Below, one piece after another: positions 16,985 through 25,724 of a stretch of 64,000 nt of DNA; position 1 is the first letter of the stretch; each line of letters starts with the position of its first letter. The stretch is taken from contig CAWDOU010000003.1 in NCBI GenBank assembly GCA_963804055.1, positions 186,001-250,000 of the forward strand, read 5' to 3'. This stretch comes from Bog-473 sp963804055. Its GTDB lineage: Bacteria; Actinomycetota; Acidimicrobiia; Acidimicrobiales; RAAP-2. Both the position numbers and the translations under genes were made by a program. The notes under the pieces were generated by a model. It searched no databases. It was not told where the DNA came from and saw only the letters and a list, made by a program, of their open reading frames with translations.

Positions 16985-17872
16985 TCAGATTGTGAGCAGC
17001 TCGTCAGCTCGCGCCAACCAGAAGTTCACTTCTTTCGGGCGGTTGCGCCGGATCGGCCAATCGATCAGCCGGACGAACAAATGCCCCAGGTACGCCTGTG
17101 CCCTCAACTCATCGAGGTCGTTGAAAGCCTCGGCGAAGAGACGGGACCGGACTCCCGGCTCACACTCCACATTGAGACTGGTCAGGGCCAACATCACCAA
17201 GTCGAAGCCAGCATCTCCCACGATGGCGAAGTCGGTGTCCACGACCGCCGAAAGAACGCCGCCCTCAATGAGAAGATTGCCCGGATGAAGATCCCAATGG
17301 ACCACATCGTGGCCGATGAAGTCCGCGCCCTTCAGTGAGGACCCGAAGGATTCGATTCGCCCAATCAAGGATCGAGTTCGCTCGTCGTACTCACGGAAGG
17401 ATTCGTGGCGGCAATAGCCATTCCCACCGACGGCGAGCGTGGTGATGAGGTTCTCGGGCCAACGGGCTGAATCCTGTGGTTCTGCCAATCCGAGACGGCG
17501 TGAGTGAAGATTCAAGAGCCGATCAATCAGTCCATGATCGAGGGCCGTGGGCGGAGTTCCCGGCATGAAGTCTTGGATGATGAAACTGATTTCCTCGGAA
17601 TCTATGACTGACTCGGTGGGGACTGGCCAGCCCGCCTCAGATCGAAGTCGCTCGGAGAGCACGACCGCCTCACCTCGAAAGGCACGGCCATCGGGCGTCG
17701 TATCCCATTTCACAACGATCGGTCGGCCGTCCGGTTGGAGGAACTGGTGTGCTCCGGTTTCGCCGCCACTGAGTTGACGCACATGGCGAAAGGGCATCCC
17801 CGTCACTTCTGAGAGGATCGAAGCTGCAGCCTCGGCATCCACTCCTGACTCCCGACTCACGCTTCCGAGCAT
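16985..17872 (-). CDS. Aminoglycoside-phosphotransferase-like kinase (APH family)
   Basis: The 295 aa product shows a protein-kinase-like fold. The ATP-lobe Lys is in IVVKWD (about residue 55) with Glu 68 in the next helix. The catalytic loop is VHWDLHPGNL (His 192, Asp 194, Asn 199) and the metal Asp is in AVVDTDFA (about residues 210-214). Many such genes are not resistance genes, so the substrate (aminoglycoside, macrolide, choline or other) is open. ATG 17872 is preferred; the longer frame from 17932 runs through a structured non-coding block. Confidence 0.75.
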   Translation of the reverse strand: MLGSVSRESGVDAEAAASILSEVTGMPFRHVRQLSGGETGAHQFLQPDGRPIVVKWDTTPDGRAFRGEAVVLSERLRSEAGWPVPTESVIDSEEISFIIQDFMPGTPPTALDHGLIDRLLNLHSRRLGLAEPQDSARWPENLITTLAVGGNGYCRHESFREYDERTRSLIGRIESFGSSLKGADFIGHDVVHWDLHPGNLLIEGGVLSAVVDTDFAIVGDAGFDLVMLALTSLNVECEPGVRSRLFAEAFNDLDELRAQAYLGHLFVRLIDWPIRRNRPKEVNFWLARADELLTI

Positions 17873-17876
17873 TGCA

Positions 17877-17955
17877 TTTGGAGGGGACCTGACTCTGCTG
17901 GACTGCCTCCAAACGACAAGACTGGGTGCCATTCTGCGGCACTTCGGGGCTACCC
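17877..17955. repeat. Structured block with two inverted repeats and a 16-base copy of a distant site
   Basis: Two stem-forming pairs lie side by side: TTTGGAGG (17877-17884) with CCTCCAAA (17906-17913), and GTGCC (17926-17930) with GGCAC (17938-17942). The sequence CACTTCGGGGCTACCC at 17940-17955 recurs exactly at 11786-11801, at the end of another gene. The block lies just upstream of the APH-like gene on the minus strand. Whether it is a leader, a terminator or a trace of a mobile repeat cannot be told from this window. Confidence 0.4.
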
Positions 17956-18018
17956 TTCAGACCCCCGAACCAAGGGTCGAGCGCAGGGTGTCGATGCGCA
18001 AATACTCTTGGACGAGCC

Positions 18019-18588
18019 ATGAGCTTCTTCGATCCCTTGCCTCCGCCCCCTGAACCCGCGCAGCACCCTGAGCATCGATGGTTTCCTCCAGCCTGGGATC
18101 GACCTTCTGAAGGCACGCTCCCCGCCACGTTGGCCCTTGATGCCGTCCTGCAGCAAGACGACGGCATTGTCGTTGCGGTGCCGCACTTAGATGTGTTTCC
18201 GAATGGCTTCCGCATCAATCTGCTGATGCTCCTCGATCCTCACCGGCCCGCTGAATTGCGAGCCATGCACCGCGGACCAACGATGATGCCTAGAGTTGGC
18301 GTCCGCTTCGCCGATGGCCGTGTCGGTGGGCGGAGCGCACTGCCAGGCATTTACAACCTGCCGAAAGACGAACTGGGGCTTCCGACTCAGCCCTATGTCG
18401 GATATGCGGGAGGTGGCGGCGGGGGCAGCGCGTGGACGCTCAATGTCTGGGTGTATCCACTACCACCGGACGGCCCGCTGGAGATTTTTGTTGCACTTCC
18501 CGCACCGGCGACCCGAGAGTTGAGCACCGTCGTCGACGGGTCTGCGGTTCGAGCCGCTGCCGAACGATCCAGGGTCATCTGGACCTAG
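18019..18588 (+). CDS. Conserved actinobacterial hypothetical protein, 189 aa
   Basis: The N terminus MSFFDPLPPPPEPAQHPEHR followed by a Trp-Pro-rich segment, the later GVRFADGR, a Gly-rich loop (GYAGGGGGGSAW) and WVYPLPPDGPLEIFVALPAP form a pattern I associate with a conserved actinobacterial family of unknown role. The fold appears mainly beta, without signal peptide or membrane helices. ATG 18019 is preferred over 17926 because homologue-like N termini begin at MSFFDP. It is divergent from the APH-like gene. Confidence 0.7.
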   Translation: MSFFDPLPPPPEPAQHPEHRWFPPAWDRPSEGTLPATLALDAVLQQDDGIVVAVPHLDVFPNGFRINLLMLLDPHRPAELRAMHRGPTMMPRVGVRFADGRVGGRSALPGIYNLPKDELGLPTQPYVGYAGGGGGGSAWTLNVWVYPLPPDGPLEIFVALPAPATRELSTVVDGSAVRAAAERSRVIWT

Positions 18589-19075
18589 AGGATCATTCTG
18601 GAGAAGCGAAGTTCGACTCCTAGGCCAGGAGTCCCCGTTCGCCGGAAGGGTGTGACATCCGACTTTCACGCGGGCGGTCCATCTAACGACTGGGACCAAT
18701 TGAGAATTCTCCACTTTCGAAGGACAACACGGCAACGCTGAATCCGGACAGCTGATCTGCGCCAAGGATGCGTTCGATACAGACGCTGTCAGGCGAGAAA
18801 GGATTTCGACAGTTGGAGACCTCCTATTACGGACCACCGTCTAGACGTCACACGGAATTTGTAAAGGTCGCGCAGGCGCTGGATCCACTCTCCTGCCGGC
18901 TGACCAACCTGAGTCCCCTCTGCGACGGCGCAACGCAGGGTCGGAACGAGGCCGAGGCACACGGCGATCCGTTGGCGTCCCCGAGGCCCCGCTTGATTGG
19001 TCGGAGTAGAACTTGGACCGCGATACCGAGCCGATCGCAGATGTCCCCGTACACCGACGGGACGGAGCGGCACGG
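18589..19075. other. Gap without a secure gene; possible decayed minus-strand frame
   Basis: No intact gene is supported. On the minus strand between about 19131 and 18848, pieces in two frames (MFGASKEHLIYCVAGDLNNR in one, VYGDICDRLGIAVQVLLRPI in the next) could be joined by one base change into a short protein of about 95 residues. The composition is only moderately protein-like and no family is recognised. I treat it as a possible remnant, with low confidence. Confidence 0.3.
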
Positions 19076-19375
19076 TTATTCAGGTCCCCCGCAACGCAAT
19101 AGATCAAGTGCTCTTTGGACGCGCCGAACACCCGAAGATGTGGTTCGAATCTCCAACAGCTTCTTGCGACTCTTTGGGCCCCTCAACAGCGTCACTGAGC
19201 GGCGTGGCAAGTCAGCTGCCGCTGCAACGGCCCTCAGGGCGGCCTCGGTCGCTCGTCCGCCATCTGCCGGCTCAACGACGCGAACGACGAGTGCCCCGTC
19301 GAAGTCCCCACCGACGTTGGGCGTTGATGAATTCGGCCGGACATAGATCTCCACTCGCACTCGGCCAGTCTGCAC
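19076..19375 (-). CDS. DUF167 (YggU-like) protein
   Basis: The core reads VRVEIYVRPNSSTPNVGG, FDGALVVRVVEPADGGRAT, EAALRAVAAAADLPRRSVTL and GPKSRKKLLEI, matching the DUF167/YggU fold: two strands, a helix pair and a basic strand turn. The usual role is unknown. At about 100 residues from GTG 19375 the size fits. The exact start is uncertain, since a longer frame to 19465 is open and no strong ribosome binding site is seen. A short tail (VRRVQRALDLLRCG) follows the domain. Confidence 0.7.
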   Translation of the reverse strand: MQTGRVRVEIYVRPNSSTPNVGGDFDGALVVRVVEPADGGRATEAALRAVAAAADLPRRSVTLLRGPKSRKKLLEIRTTSSGVRRVQRALDLLRCGGPE

Positions 19376-19465
19376 GGTGTCCAATCCGGGCTGACCCTTT
19401 TCGCCGGGACTGGACCTTCTCAGCTTCGGAGACCAGCCACTCAGGTCAGGGCCGTGGTTCTGCAC

Positions 19466-20074
19466 TCAGCGGCGCCTGAAGATCCGGGTGACCTTCTCCC
19501 AGTAGTACTCGATCCCCGTAAGTGCTGCCTTCTCATACATCTGAGTTGACGTCGTCCGTGTCACTGAGAGAAGTCGAGAAGCGCCTCCACCGCGACTGCT
19601 GATGAACTGGTCGGTACCGTCCCGATTGAGTTCTGCCACAATCCGCTCAAGCGGCCGTTTGACGGTGATTGCATCGTATGGGCCTTCTCGGTAGAGCTGA
19701 TGCACGTGACCCTCATCCCAGACGACAACGTCCCTCTTCACATCCAATGCGCCACGTGGCACCGCTGCCCTCAAGAGGATTCTTGCCTTCGGGACACGGT
19801 CACCTTCTGTCCGATGAGGCTCGATCGTTACAACGCCTCCAGGGACGGCGATGCCGCCCTTGGATTTGAGAAGCTCATCAGGTCCGCTATCGGCTGGACC
19901 TTCGACGTATCTGACCCTTTGCGGTTTCGCAGAGAATGGTCCGCTGGGAACAGGATCCGTGCCCTCTATGCGTCCATCACGGACTCGGTCCGTGGCCTTT
20001 CCGAATGACATCCACCGAGACTCGTGGTGACCGAACGGGTCGGTAAACCAGTCCTCAACCTCGTCTAGATTCAC
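19466..20074 (-). CDS. Hypothetical protein, 202 aa
   Basis: This is a soluble, charged protein with an acidic N terminus (VNLDEVEDWFTDPFGHHESR, including a WMSFGKATDRVRDGRIEG segment), a central beta-rich stretch (VVTIEPHRTEGDRVPKARI, RDVVVWDEGHVHQLYREG) and a Trp/Arg-containing C terminus. No family is recognised. GTG 20074 is chosen because upstream in-frame sequence looks non-coding. The downstream DUF167 gene ends on the same strand, with a gap of 90 bases between them. Confidence 0.6.
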   Translation of the reverse strand: MNLDEVEDWFTDPFGHHESRWMSFGKATDRVRDGRIEGTDPVPSGPFSAKPQRVRYVEGPADSGPDELLKSKGGIAVPGGVVTIEPHRTEGDRVPKARILLRAAVPRGALDVKRDVVVWDEGHVHQLYREGPYDAITVKRPLERIVAELNRDGTDQFISSRGGGASRLLSVTRTTSTQMYEKAALTGIEYYWEKVTRIFRRR

Positions 20075-20250
20075 CGGACAATCGTGCCAGATCGAAGGAG
20101 TGGGAGGCCGCCGTGGCCCTCTGGCATGGTGCCCGAGTACGTCGGATGCGCCACCAGCCAAGTCTCACCTTTGATCGTGTACCGCGCCATCTGCGCGTAC
20201 ACTCAGGTCCGAGCGCAAGTGGGTTTTGCGCGGATCAGGATGGAGTCCCT

Positions 20251-20694
20251 GTGGCAGAACTTTCCGTGTTCCGCGACCTCGTACCTCTTGACCACGGGTT
20301 GTGTGTCCTCAGCTCCATCCGTCGGGATGGCAGCGTGGCAGCCTCGGTCGTCAACGCCGGGGTCTTGCAGCACCCGGTCACTGACGTGCCCGTGGTGGGC
20401 CTCGTCGCCCGCGGCCTGCGCAAGCTCGACAACCTGCGCAATGACCCCCGGGCCACGATTGTCGCTCGGGTCGGCTGGCGATGGGCGGCCGTCGAAGGGG
20501 AGGCCCAGGTCATTGGACCAGACGACCCCGATCCGAACGTGGATGCCGAAAGGCTGCGGTTACTGCTTCGAGAGGTCTTCGTAGCCGCTGGGGGAACTCA
20601 TGAGGATTGGCCCGAATACGACCGAGTGATCTTCGAAGAGCGCAGCGCTGTCGTGCTTATCCTCCCTCGGCGCACGTACGGGAACTCTGGCTGA
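20251..20694 (+). CDS. Pyridoxamine 5'-phosphate oxidase-like FMN/F420 split-barrel protein
   Basis: The 147 aa product has the split-barrel layout of PPOX-class FMN or F420 binding enzymes. Visible parts are GLCVLSSIRRDGSVAASVVN (first two strands), RGLRKLDNLRNDPRATIVAR (the Arg-rich phosphate-binding segment) and WRWAAVEGEAQVIGPDD. The C terminus has the YDRVIFEERSAVVLILPRR strand pair. GGAG lies six bases before GTG 20251, which decides the start. Actinobacteria often use F420 in such proteins, but the cofactor is not decided by sequence. Confidence 0.8.
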   Translation: MAELSVFRDLVPLDHGLCVLSSIRRDGSVAASVVNAGVLQHPVTDVPVVGLVARGLRKLDNLRNDPRATIVARVGWRWAAVEGEAQVIGPDDPDPNVDAERLRLLLREVFVAAGGTHEDWPEYDRVIFEERSAVVLILPRRTYGNSG

Positions 20695-20965
20695 CGCAAC
20701 TCGGACCTGGGGCAATCTGGCCGACCACAATCTCGGCGGCGCCGATATGGAGTGGTTTCAGCGTGAGCCGGGTCTAGCCCGGAACGCCGGGAGCGGGCGC
20801 CATTCCGCAGGAAGTCTCGAGGAGGCCCTCCGGTGACAGCCTGGATAGCCGGCTGTGCATCATCGGGAGCTGGCGACGGGACATTCCTAAGGTGACGCGC
20901 GCGTGTAACAGCGGATTCGCAGAATGTCATCAGGGAGGCGGACTGCGAATTACGCAGACTGACCG
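20695..20965. other. Non-coding stretch, part of a 1 kb gene-poor gap
   Basis: No frame on either strand has both a start context and protein-like composition. Together with 21209-21740 it makes a gap of about one kilobase broken only by the weak minus-strand frame at 20966-21208. No tRNA-like cloverleaf or strong terminator was found by eye. Confidence 0.4.
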
Positions 20966-21208
20966 TCAGACCAGGGAGACCGTGTTGTAACCGTTATCCA
21001 CCGCATCCATGACCCCAAGGGCTTCGAAGCCGCCGGCGAAGGCGCTCGAAGCTGGACTTCCGTCACATGTTGCGTTGCCGATCCATGCGTCAAACGACGA
21101 CCACACCTTGGGATTTGTATTTGGGAAGGTGACCCGGTCGAAAGCGTCGAAGAGGTTGCCGAAGGTGCGGTCGGACCGTGGGCGGACAAGGAGTACATGG
21201 GGATGCAC
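20966..21208 (-). CDS. Possible small gene or C-terminal gene fragment, 80 aa
   Basis: The frame from GTG 21208 reads as a plausible soluble protein, with HPHVLLVRPRSDRTFGNLFD, then AFDRVTFPNTNPKVW and SSAFAGGFEALGVMDAVDN. In frame it extends upstream only to a TAG about 10 codons earlier. Another minus-strand frame further upstream (21323-21200) could be its lost N-terminal part if one base were removed. No family is recognised and no ribosome binding site is visible, so this may be a fragment or chance. Confidence 0.3.
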   Translation of the reverse strand: MHPHVLLVRPRSDRTFGNLFDAFDRVTFPNTNPKVWSSFDAWIGNATCDGSPASSAFAGGFEALGVMDAVDNGYNTVSLV

Positions 21209-21740
21209 GTGGACGGACTGGACCGGCAGCTAGCCAACTTGGACCATCCGCTCCCTTTGGCTGGAGCCCCAACGGCAGTCGTTGGAGTGCGTCCCCGACG
21301 ACGGAGAGGGTGCCAACCAACATGCGGAACGATGGGGCAGTCGCCCTCGCTGCTACTGCTACTTGTCGGGGGTTGAGTGCTCGCGGTGCCCGGGATGCTC
21401 GTGAGACGGTGCGACATGACCCCTCTGATCCGTCGGCGCAGGGACCTGACCCCGGAAACCCAGGATTTTGAGGAAGAACAGCCCGATCCGGTTTGGACGT
21501 TTGCGCAACTGCGCCGCCTTGGCGTCGGCCTCGTGGCCGTCAGTCACGCGGATCTTGTGGGCCTGATTCGCATACCGGGCCCGTCCGCTCACCCTTCGAA
21601 GGCTACTGGAGAACGATTCTTGGCGCACCTATTTCGGCTCCCTCCCGGGTGTGCCGGACGCCAGGACGGTGGGATAGTCCGGCGCGCAGGGGGTAGGGCG
21701 GGGACCTTGCAAGGTGACTCAAGCAGGATCAAGCTGAAGC
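21209..21740. other. Gap without a secure gene
   Basis: A plus-strand frame at 21377-21784 and a minus-strand frame at 21359-21628 both exist, but their products are Arg/Pro-rich and low in typical protein features, so I read them as chance. The plus one would also overlap the start of the methyltransferase gene. Nothing else is seen. Confidence 0.4.
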
Positions 21741-22484
21741 GTGCCCGAAAACCGATTCGTCGGCGAGATCGCCAGAACCTATGACCAACCTGGGACGGGA
21801 ATGTTCGCCGACGGCGTTGTCGAAGCGACCGTCGATTGTCTGGCCGAGTTGACCGACGGCGGAGCGGCGATGGAATTCGCTATTGGGACTGGCCGGGTCG
21901 CTATTCCATTGGCTGCCCGGGGTGTTCCGGTCGCCGGGATCGAGTTGTCCGCAGACATGCTCGACGTGCTGCGGTCGAAACCGGAAGCGAACAGCATTAC
22001 GGCTGTCGAAGGCGACATGGCCGTGACACTCATGGAGGGCGAGTTCTCCCTTGTGTACCTGGTCTTCAACACGATCCAGAACCTGACGACGCAGGACGAA
22101 CAAGTGGCGTGTTTCGAGAACGCTGCCCGGCACCTTCGACCCGGGGGCCGCTTTGTAATAGAGACCAGCGTGCCCGGTCTTCGCCAGCTCCCGCCCGGCA
22201 ACGTAGGTGTCGCGTTTGCATTGACAGAGGACTACATCGGAATCGACGACTTCATTGACCGCACACACAAACAGCTCTCCCGCTCGCGGCACTTCAACCG
22301 ACTTTCTGATGGCAGCTTCACGGAGTTCACGGCTCCGTTCCGATACGTGTGGCCGGCTGAGTTGGACTTGATGGCTCGGATCGCGGGAATGACGCTGGAA
22401 CATCGATGGGGCTGGTGGGATCGCTCGCCGTTCACGGGTGAGAGCCCTTGGCATGTCAGCGTGTGGCGTCTCCCGGGCGCATAG
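21741..22484 (+). CDS. Class I SAM-dependent methyltransferase
   Basis: The 247 aa product has the Rossmann methyltransferase motifs in order. Motif I is MEFAIGTGRVAIPLAARGV, motif II the acidic end of the next strand (VAGIELSADML), then AVEGDMAVTLMEGEFSLVYL and the post-motif phrase VFNTIQNLTTQDEQVACF. A later HLRPGGRFVIE strand fits the family. The C-terminal part is beta-rich (FTAPFRYVWPAELDLM) as in small-molecule methyltransferases. The substrate is unknown. GTG 21741 is used; the ribosome binding site is weak. Confidence 0.85.
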   Translation: MPENRFVGEIARTYDQPGTGMFADGVVEATVDCLAELTDGGAAMEFAIGTGRVAIPLAARGVPVAGIELSADMLDVLRSKPEANSITAVEGDMAVTLMEGEFSLVYLVFNTIQNLTTQDEQVACFENAARHLRPGGRFVIETSVPGLRQLPPGNVGVAFALTEDYIGIDDFIDRTHKQLSRSRHFNRLSDGSFTEFTAPFRYVWPAELDLMARIAGMTLEHRWGWWDRSPFTGESPWHVSVWRLPGA

Positions 22485-22851
22485 ACGCACCCAGACCCAG
22501 TAAATGGCGATAGAGGTTGGCTCTTGTGCGAGCGGGGTTGAGCGCTGGCGACGCCTTTGGAGGCCCGGAAGAGGCCGCGCCCGATCCAGCTGATTGCGGG
22601 AAGATCCTCATCATTTCGCGTGTCACCTGGACAACTTCCGCACCTGTGGCTCCGATGTCCCTTGGTCATGCACCAAGAGTGACCCGATGCGACGGGACAG
22701 GTGCCGCCACGCCGCGGGGCGGCCACCACCGGATTGATCGGCGTCCGCGGGCCAATCCCCGGCGTTTCACGTTTGTCAGCAGGCGCTGCGAGACCTGGTA
22801 CCTCGGCGACCGGCGCTGCTCCGAATATTTCAGCCAGTAGCCTCTGAACGC
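22485..22851. other. Non-coding stretch
   Basis: This gap separates two plus-strand genes. Frames on both strands are Arg/Pro/Gly-rich with no recognisable product. No promoter that I could defend or terminator hairpin with a T tract was found; a promoter for the 22852 gene presumably lies in its last part. Confidence 0.4.
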
Positions 22852-23331
22852 ATGGCTCACGAAGCGACGAGTACCGGTTCATCCCCCATCGTCAAGGGTC
22901 TGATGAACAACCTGGGCGAGATCCTCCCTGACGATCAGCGACGCAAGCTCGACGGCTACAAGGACCAAGTTGAGTCCTCGACGCCGGATGGTGACTATCG
23001 CCGGTCGAGGTTTTGCTTGCACTGGGCCATCAAGACGGCCGAAGGCTCGAAGCATTCGGTTCTGCACGACGTTGCCGTCCGGCTAAAAGAGACGCATGAG
23101 GAATGGCAGGACATCTGGCTGGGCGCTGAGTTTGGCTCCTTGGTCGAGAGGGGCAAAGGTGTGCCAGGCCAGGTCGTCAAAGGCGACCAGAAGATCGGAC
23201 CCGGAGAAGATATCGAGCTCCTGTGGGTCGAAGAGGCCACCGACGTCGCAAAAGGCGAGGCGGAGAAGTCGGGGTGGCAGAACGTACACTGGGAGGAACT
23301 CCTTCAAGGAGTCTTGGACATCCGCAACTGA
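22852..23331 (+). CDS. Hypothetical soluble protein, 159 aa
   Basis: The product has high Glu, Lys and Gln content with alternating helices: IVKGLMNNLGEILPDDQRRK, FCLHWAIKTAEG, HEEWQDIWLGAEFGSLVERG and EAEKSGWQNVHWEELLQGVL. No signal or membrane segment is seen and no domain is recognised. Its composition is strongly protein-like and no competing frame is credible, so I take it as real. It stands alone between two non-coding gaps. Confidence 0.6.
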   Translation: MAHEATSTGSSPIVKGLMNNLGEILPDDQRRKLDGYKDQVESSTPDGDYRRSRFCLHWAIKTAEGSKHSVLHDVAVRLKETHEEWQDIWLGAEFGSLVERGKGVPGQVVKGDQKIGPGEDIELLWVEEATDVAKGEAEKSGWQNVHWEELLQGVLDIRN

Positions 23332-23766
23332 ACCATCACGAAACCGTTGCGGGATCAGTGCGGCGGATTCATTCGCCCGTCCCCTGGCTCGGTTCCCGGT
23401 CGGCGACACTCTGGTAGCGAGAATGTCTTGCCCTTCCTCCGTCGGTTCGTGACGACGAGGACGAAGTCAGACGCAGGGCAGTAGGCGGCCTCGGAACACC
23501 ACAACGGCCAGCGCATCTCTCCGTACTGCTCGTTTGCCTGAGCATGTTCTGGAACACGCTCTCGCGAATCGAAGACGCTGCTGGAATAGCTAGACCAACC
23601 CCACCCTGGAACCCGGGGCGCATGCTGAGTCGAGCAAGGTGGGCACGAACCCAGGTTGCGAGCCAACCAGTCAGGCGTCCCGCTTCGCCGATTCCGTGAC
23701 CAGACGTTTCGCCTCTCAGGCCGAATCCGAAGCGCGGCACGAATTCTCAGGGTCTAGCGTTTTCTC
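23332..23766. other. Gap without a secure gene; one weak minus-strand frame
   Basis: On the minus strand, the frame ending at 23355 contains a fairly protein-like section (HAQANEQYGEMRWPLWCSEA, then YCPASDFVLVVTNRRRKG). Its upstream part is less convincing and no ribosome binding site or family match is seen. I do not call it as a gene. No terminator or RNA gene was noticed. Confidence 0.35.
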
Positions 23767-24591
23767 GTGGCCTTCGATCTCAGTTCATACCTGGACCGCC
23801 TGGGCCTCCGCGCTGAGGAGTCCAGCCTCGCCGCTGTCCATCGGGCCCATGCAACGAAGATCGTGTTCGAAAACTTCGATCCGAGCACCGGCCGGCCCGT
23901 GGTGCTCGACGTCGACAGCCTCGCCGACAAAATGGTTGGTCGCGGGCGTGGCGGCTACTGCTTCGAGCACAACATGCTGCTCAAAGCCGCACTCGAGAAG
24001 TTGGGGCTCGGCCCGGTCGACCTCATGCTGGCTCGGGTGCGAATCGGCGGCACCGGTGACGATCGCCCCCTCGACCACCTCCTGCTACGCGTGACCGAGG
24101 GTGGTCGGTCATGGCTGGCCGACGTCGGGTTCGGCGGCGGAGGGTTGCTCGACCCTGTGCCATTCGAGGTCGGGATCGAGACCGACCAGTCGGGCTGGCT
24201 CTACCGGTTGGTCGAGGACGGGCCTGAGTTCGTCCTGCAAGTGTTCCAAGACGGCGGCTGGAAAGACATGTACGGCTTCATTCCGGCACCGGTGCCGGTC
24301 ATCGACGTGGAAGTCAGCAACTGGTACACCGCCACCCATCCGATGTCATCATTCGTAACCGGGGTGTTCGTCGGTCGCCGCAGCCCGGAGCGTTGTCTCT
24401 CCCTGTTCGTCTACGAGCAGGCCGTCCTCGTGGAGCGCCCGGTAGGTGGGGCGTCGGAGGTCACCGAGGTCGCACGCACCCAGGTGCCGGGCCTCCTGGC
24501 CGAGCGGTTCGGCGTTGAGGGGGTCACGTTGAATGCTGATGGACGCCTGGGTTTCGCCGCCTTCTCAACGGGCCGGTCAGAGCCCCGATAA
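23767..24591 (+). CDS. nat: Arylamine N-acetyltransferase
   Basis: NAT enzymes move an acetyl group from acetyl-CoA to arylamines through a Cys-His-Asp triad. The 274 aa size is normal. Catalytic Cys 65 lies in RGRGGYCFEHN, His 104 in RPLDHLLLR and Asp 119 in WLADVGFGG. The N-terminal helical start (YLDRLGLRAEESSLAAVHRA) and FENFDPSTGRPV are also typical. The start is GTG 23767 with a weak ribosome binding site. In mycobacteria nat is linked to sterol degradation, but no such genes are nearby, so the physiological substrate is open. Confidence 0.93.
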   Translation: MAFDLSSYLDRLGLRAEESSLAAVHRAHATKIVFENFDPSTGRPVVLDVDSLADKMVGRGRGGYCFEHNMLLKAALEKLGLGPVDLMLARVRIGGTGDDRPLDHLLLRVTEGGRSWLADVGFGGGGLLDPVPFEVGIETDQSGWLYRLVEDGPEFVLQVFQDGGWKDMYGFIPAPVPVIDVEVSNWYTATHPMSSFVTGVFVGRRSPERCLSLFVYEQAVLVERPVGGASEVTEVARTQVPGLLAERFGVEGVTLNADGRLGFAAFSTGRSEPR

Positions 24592-24767
24592 TCACCACTT
24601 GCGGATCCACCTTCCGTCGGCCACGGCGTGGGTTGGCCCAGTCAGCCGGGACTCGGACAGCCCAGAACGCCGGGACTGGTTCCTGTTCGGGGTCAGACGG
24701 CGGGACTTCGTTCGGGGTTAGCGTCAACGGGTCGATATCGCAAACACCCAACGCTTCGGAGGCCGCC

Positions 24768-25427
24768 ATGCCCCAGGTCCGTGTCCATAACTTCTCCATC
24801 TCCCTGGACGGTTTCGGGACCGGCGAGAGCTTGACGTTCGATGCCCCGTTCGGGCATGCCGGCCATCGTCTGCACGAGTGGGTGTTCCCCACCCGGTTCG
24901 GGCGCACGATCATCATGGGTCAGTCAGGTGGTACGACCGGTGTCGACAACGCGTTCGCAGAACGCCTCAATGTCGGGTTCGGTGCCGAGATCATGGGCCG
25001 GGGCAAGTTCGGCCCGCAGGCCGGCCCGTGGACCGATCTCGGCACTGACGAGGAGTGGCGCGGGTGGTGGGGGCCGAACCCGCCGTTCCACACGCCGGTG
25101 TTCGTGCTCACGCACCATCCGCGCCCGTCGATCGAGATGGAGGGCGGCACCGTGTTCCACTTCATCGACGCCTCTCCCCGGGAGGCTCTCGACCTCGCCC
25201 GGCAGGCCGCAGGCGAACTTGACGTGCGCATCGGCGGTGGTCCGACGGTCGTCCGCGAATTTCTCGTGGCCGACCTCATCGACACCCTCCACGTCGTGTT
25301 AGTGCCGATCCTTCTCGGACGCGGCGTTCGACTGTGGGACGACCTCGAGGGCATCGAGGAGCGCTACAACTGCGAGGCGGTCTCGTCACCCAGCGGTGTC
25401 ACCCATCTGACCTTCACACGCCGATAA
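24768..25427 (+). CDS. Dihydrofolate reductase-like protein (RibD C-terminal domain type)
   Basis: The 219 aa product belongs to the RibD-C/DHFR-like reductases common in actinobacteria, often of unknown substrate. The start MPQVRVHNFSISLDGFGTGE is the typical first strand and loop. MGRGKFGPQAGPW, TPVFVLTHHPRPSIEMEGGT, LDVRIGGGPTVVREFLVADL and VVLVPILLGRGVRLWDDLEG match the NADPH-binding scaffold. ATG 24768 follows GGAGG at seven bases. A longer in-frame start at 24633 is rejected because that part reads as non-coding. Confidence 0.85.
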   Translation: MPQVRVHNFSISLDGFGTGESLTFDAPFGHAGHRLHEWVFPTRFGRTIIMGQSGGTTGVDNAFAERLNVGFGAEIMGRGKFGPQAGPWTDLGTDEEWRGWWGPNPPFHTPVFVLTHHPRPSIEMEGGTVFHFIDASPREALDLARQAAGELDVRIGGGPTVVREFLVADLIDTLHVVLVPILLGRGVRLWDDLEGIEERYNCEAVSSPSGVTHLTFTRR

Positions 25428-25499
25428 CTGATCCCCGCTCACGGAACGGACAGTCTGCCCCCATACACTGCCGCCGGGAGAAAGGCACCGTCCACTTCC
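25428..25499. other. Start of a gene-poor gap (25428-26096)
   Basis: The 669-base stretch from here to the P-loop kinase gene holds only the weak minus-strand frame at 25500-25724. From 25725 to 26096 both strands give low-complexity or shadow-like products, and I see no RNA gene or clear signal. Confidence 0.35.
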
Positions 25500-25724
25500 T
25501 CAGGGCCTGTATTCCCGACCACATCCGTGGCAATAGGACCGACCCGCCAGCACCCCGCCGGATTCTGGCCGTACCGCATCGTCGGCACGAAAGTCGTCTG
25601 GAGGGTGGCGCCGCAGGAAGTGCAGCGGCGCTCGCGCCTCGTACTCCTCATGTTCCGCCCGATGGGGGCCTGCATAGCCGTCGACAATCACTCCGTCGTC
25701 AATGAGCACGGCGAACTCGGCCAA
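25500..25724 (-). CDS. Possible small protein with a half zinc ribbon, 74 aa
   Basis: A TTG-start frame gives AEFAVLIDDGVIVDGYAGPH, an acidic helix-like section and a C-terminal YCHGCGREYRP with one CxxC pair. The overlapping frame one step over (25439-25687) contains another CxxC (CTSCGATLQTTF). A zinc ribbon would need both pairs in one chain, so either this is a gene damaged by two small indels or the match is chance. The family is unknown. Confidence 0.3.
   Translation of the reverse strand: MAEFAVLIDDGVIVDGYAGPHRAEHEEYEARAPLHFLRRHPPDDFRADDAVRPESGGVLAGRSYCHGCGREYRP

Noticed and set aside
17873..17932. Longer start for the APH-like kinase at 17932
   Set aside because: The extra 20 residues run through an inverted-repeat block and look like chance translation; the ATG at 17872 begins the likely protein.
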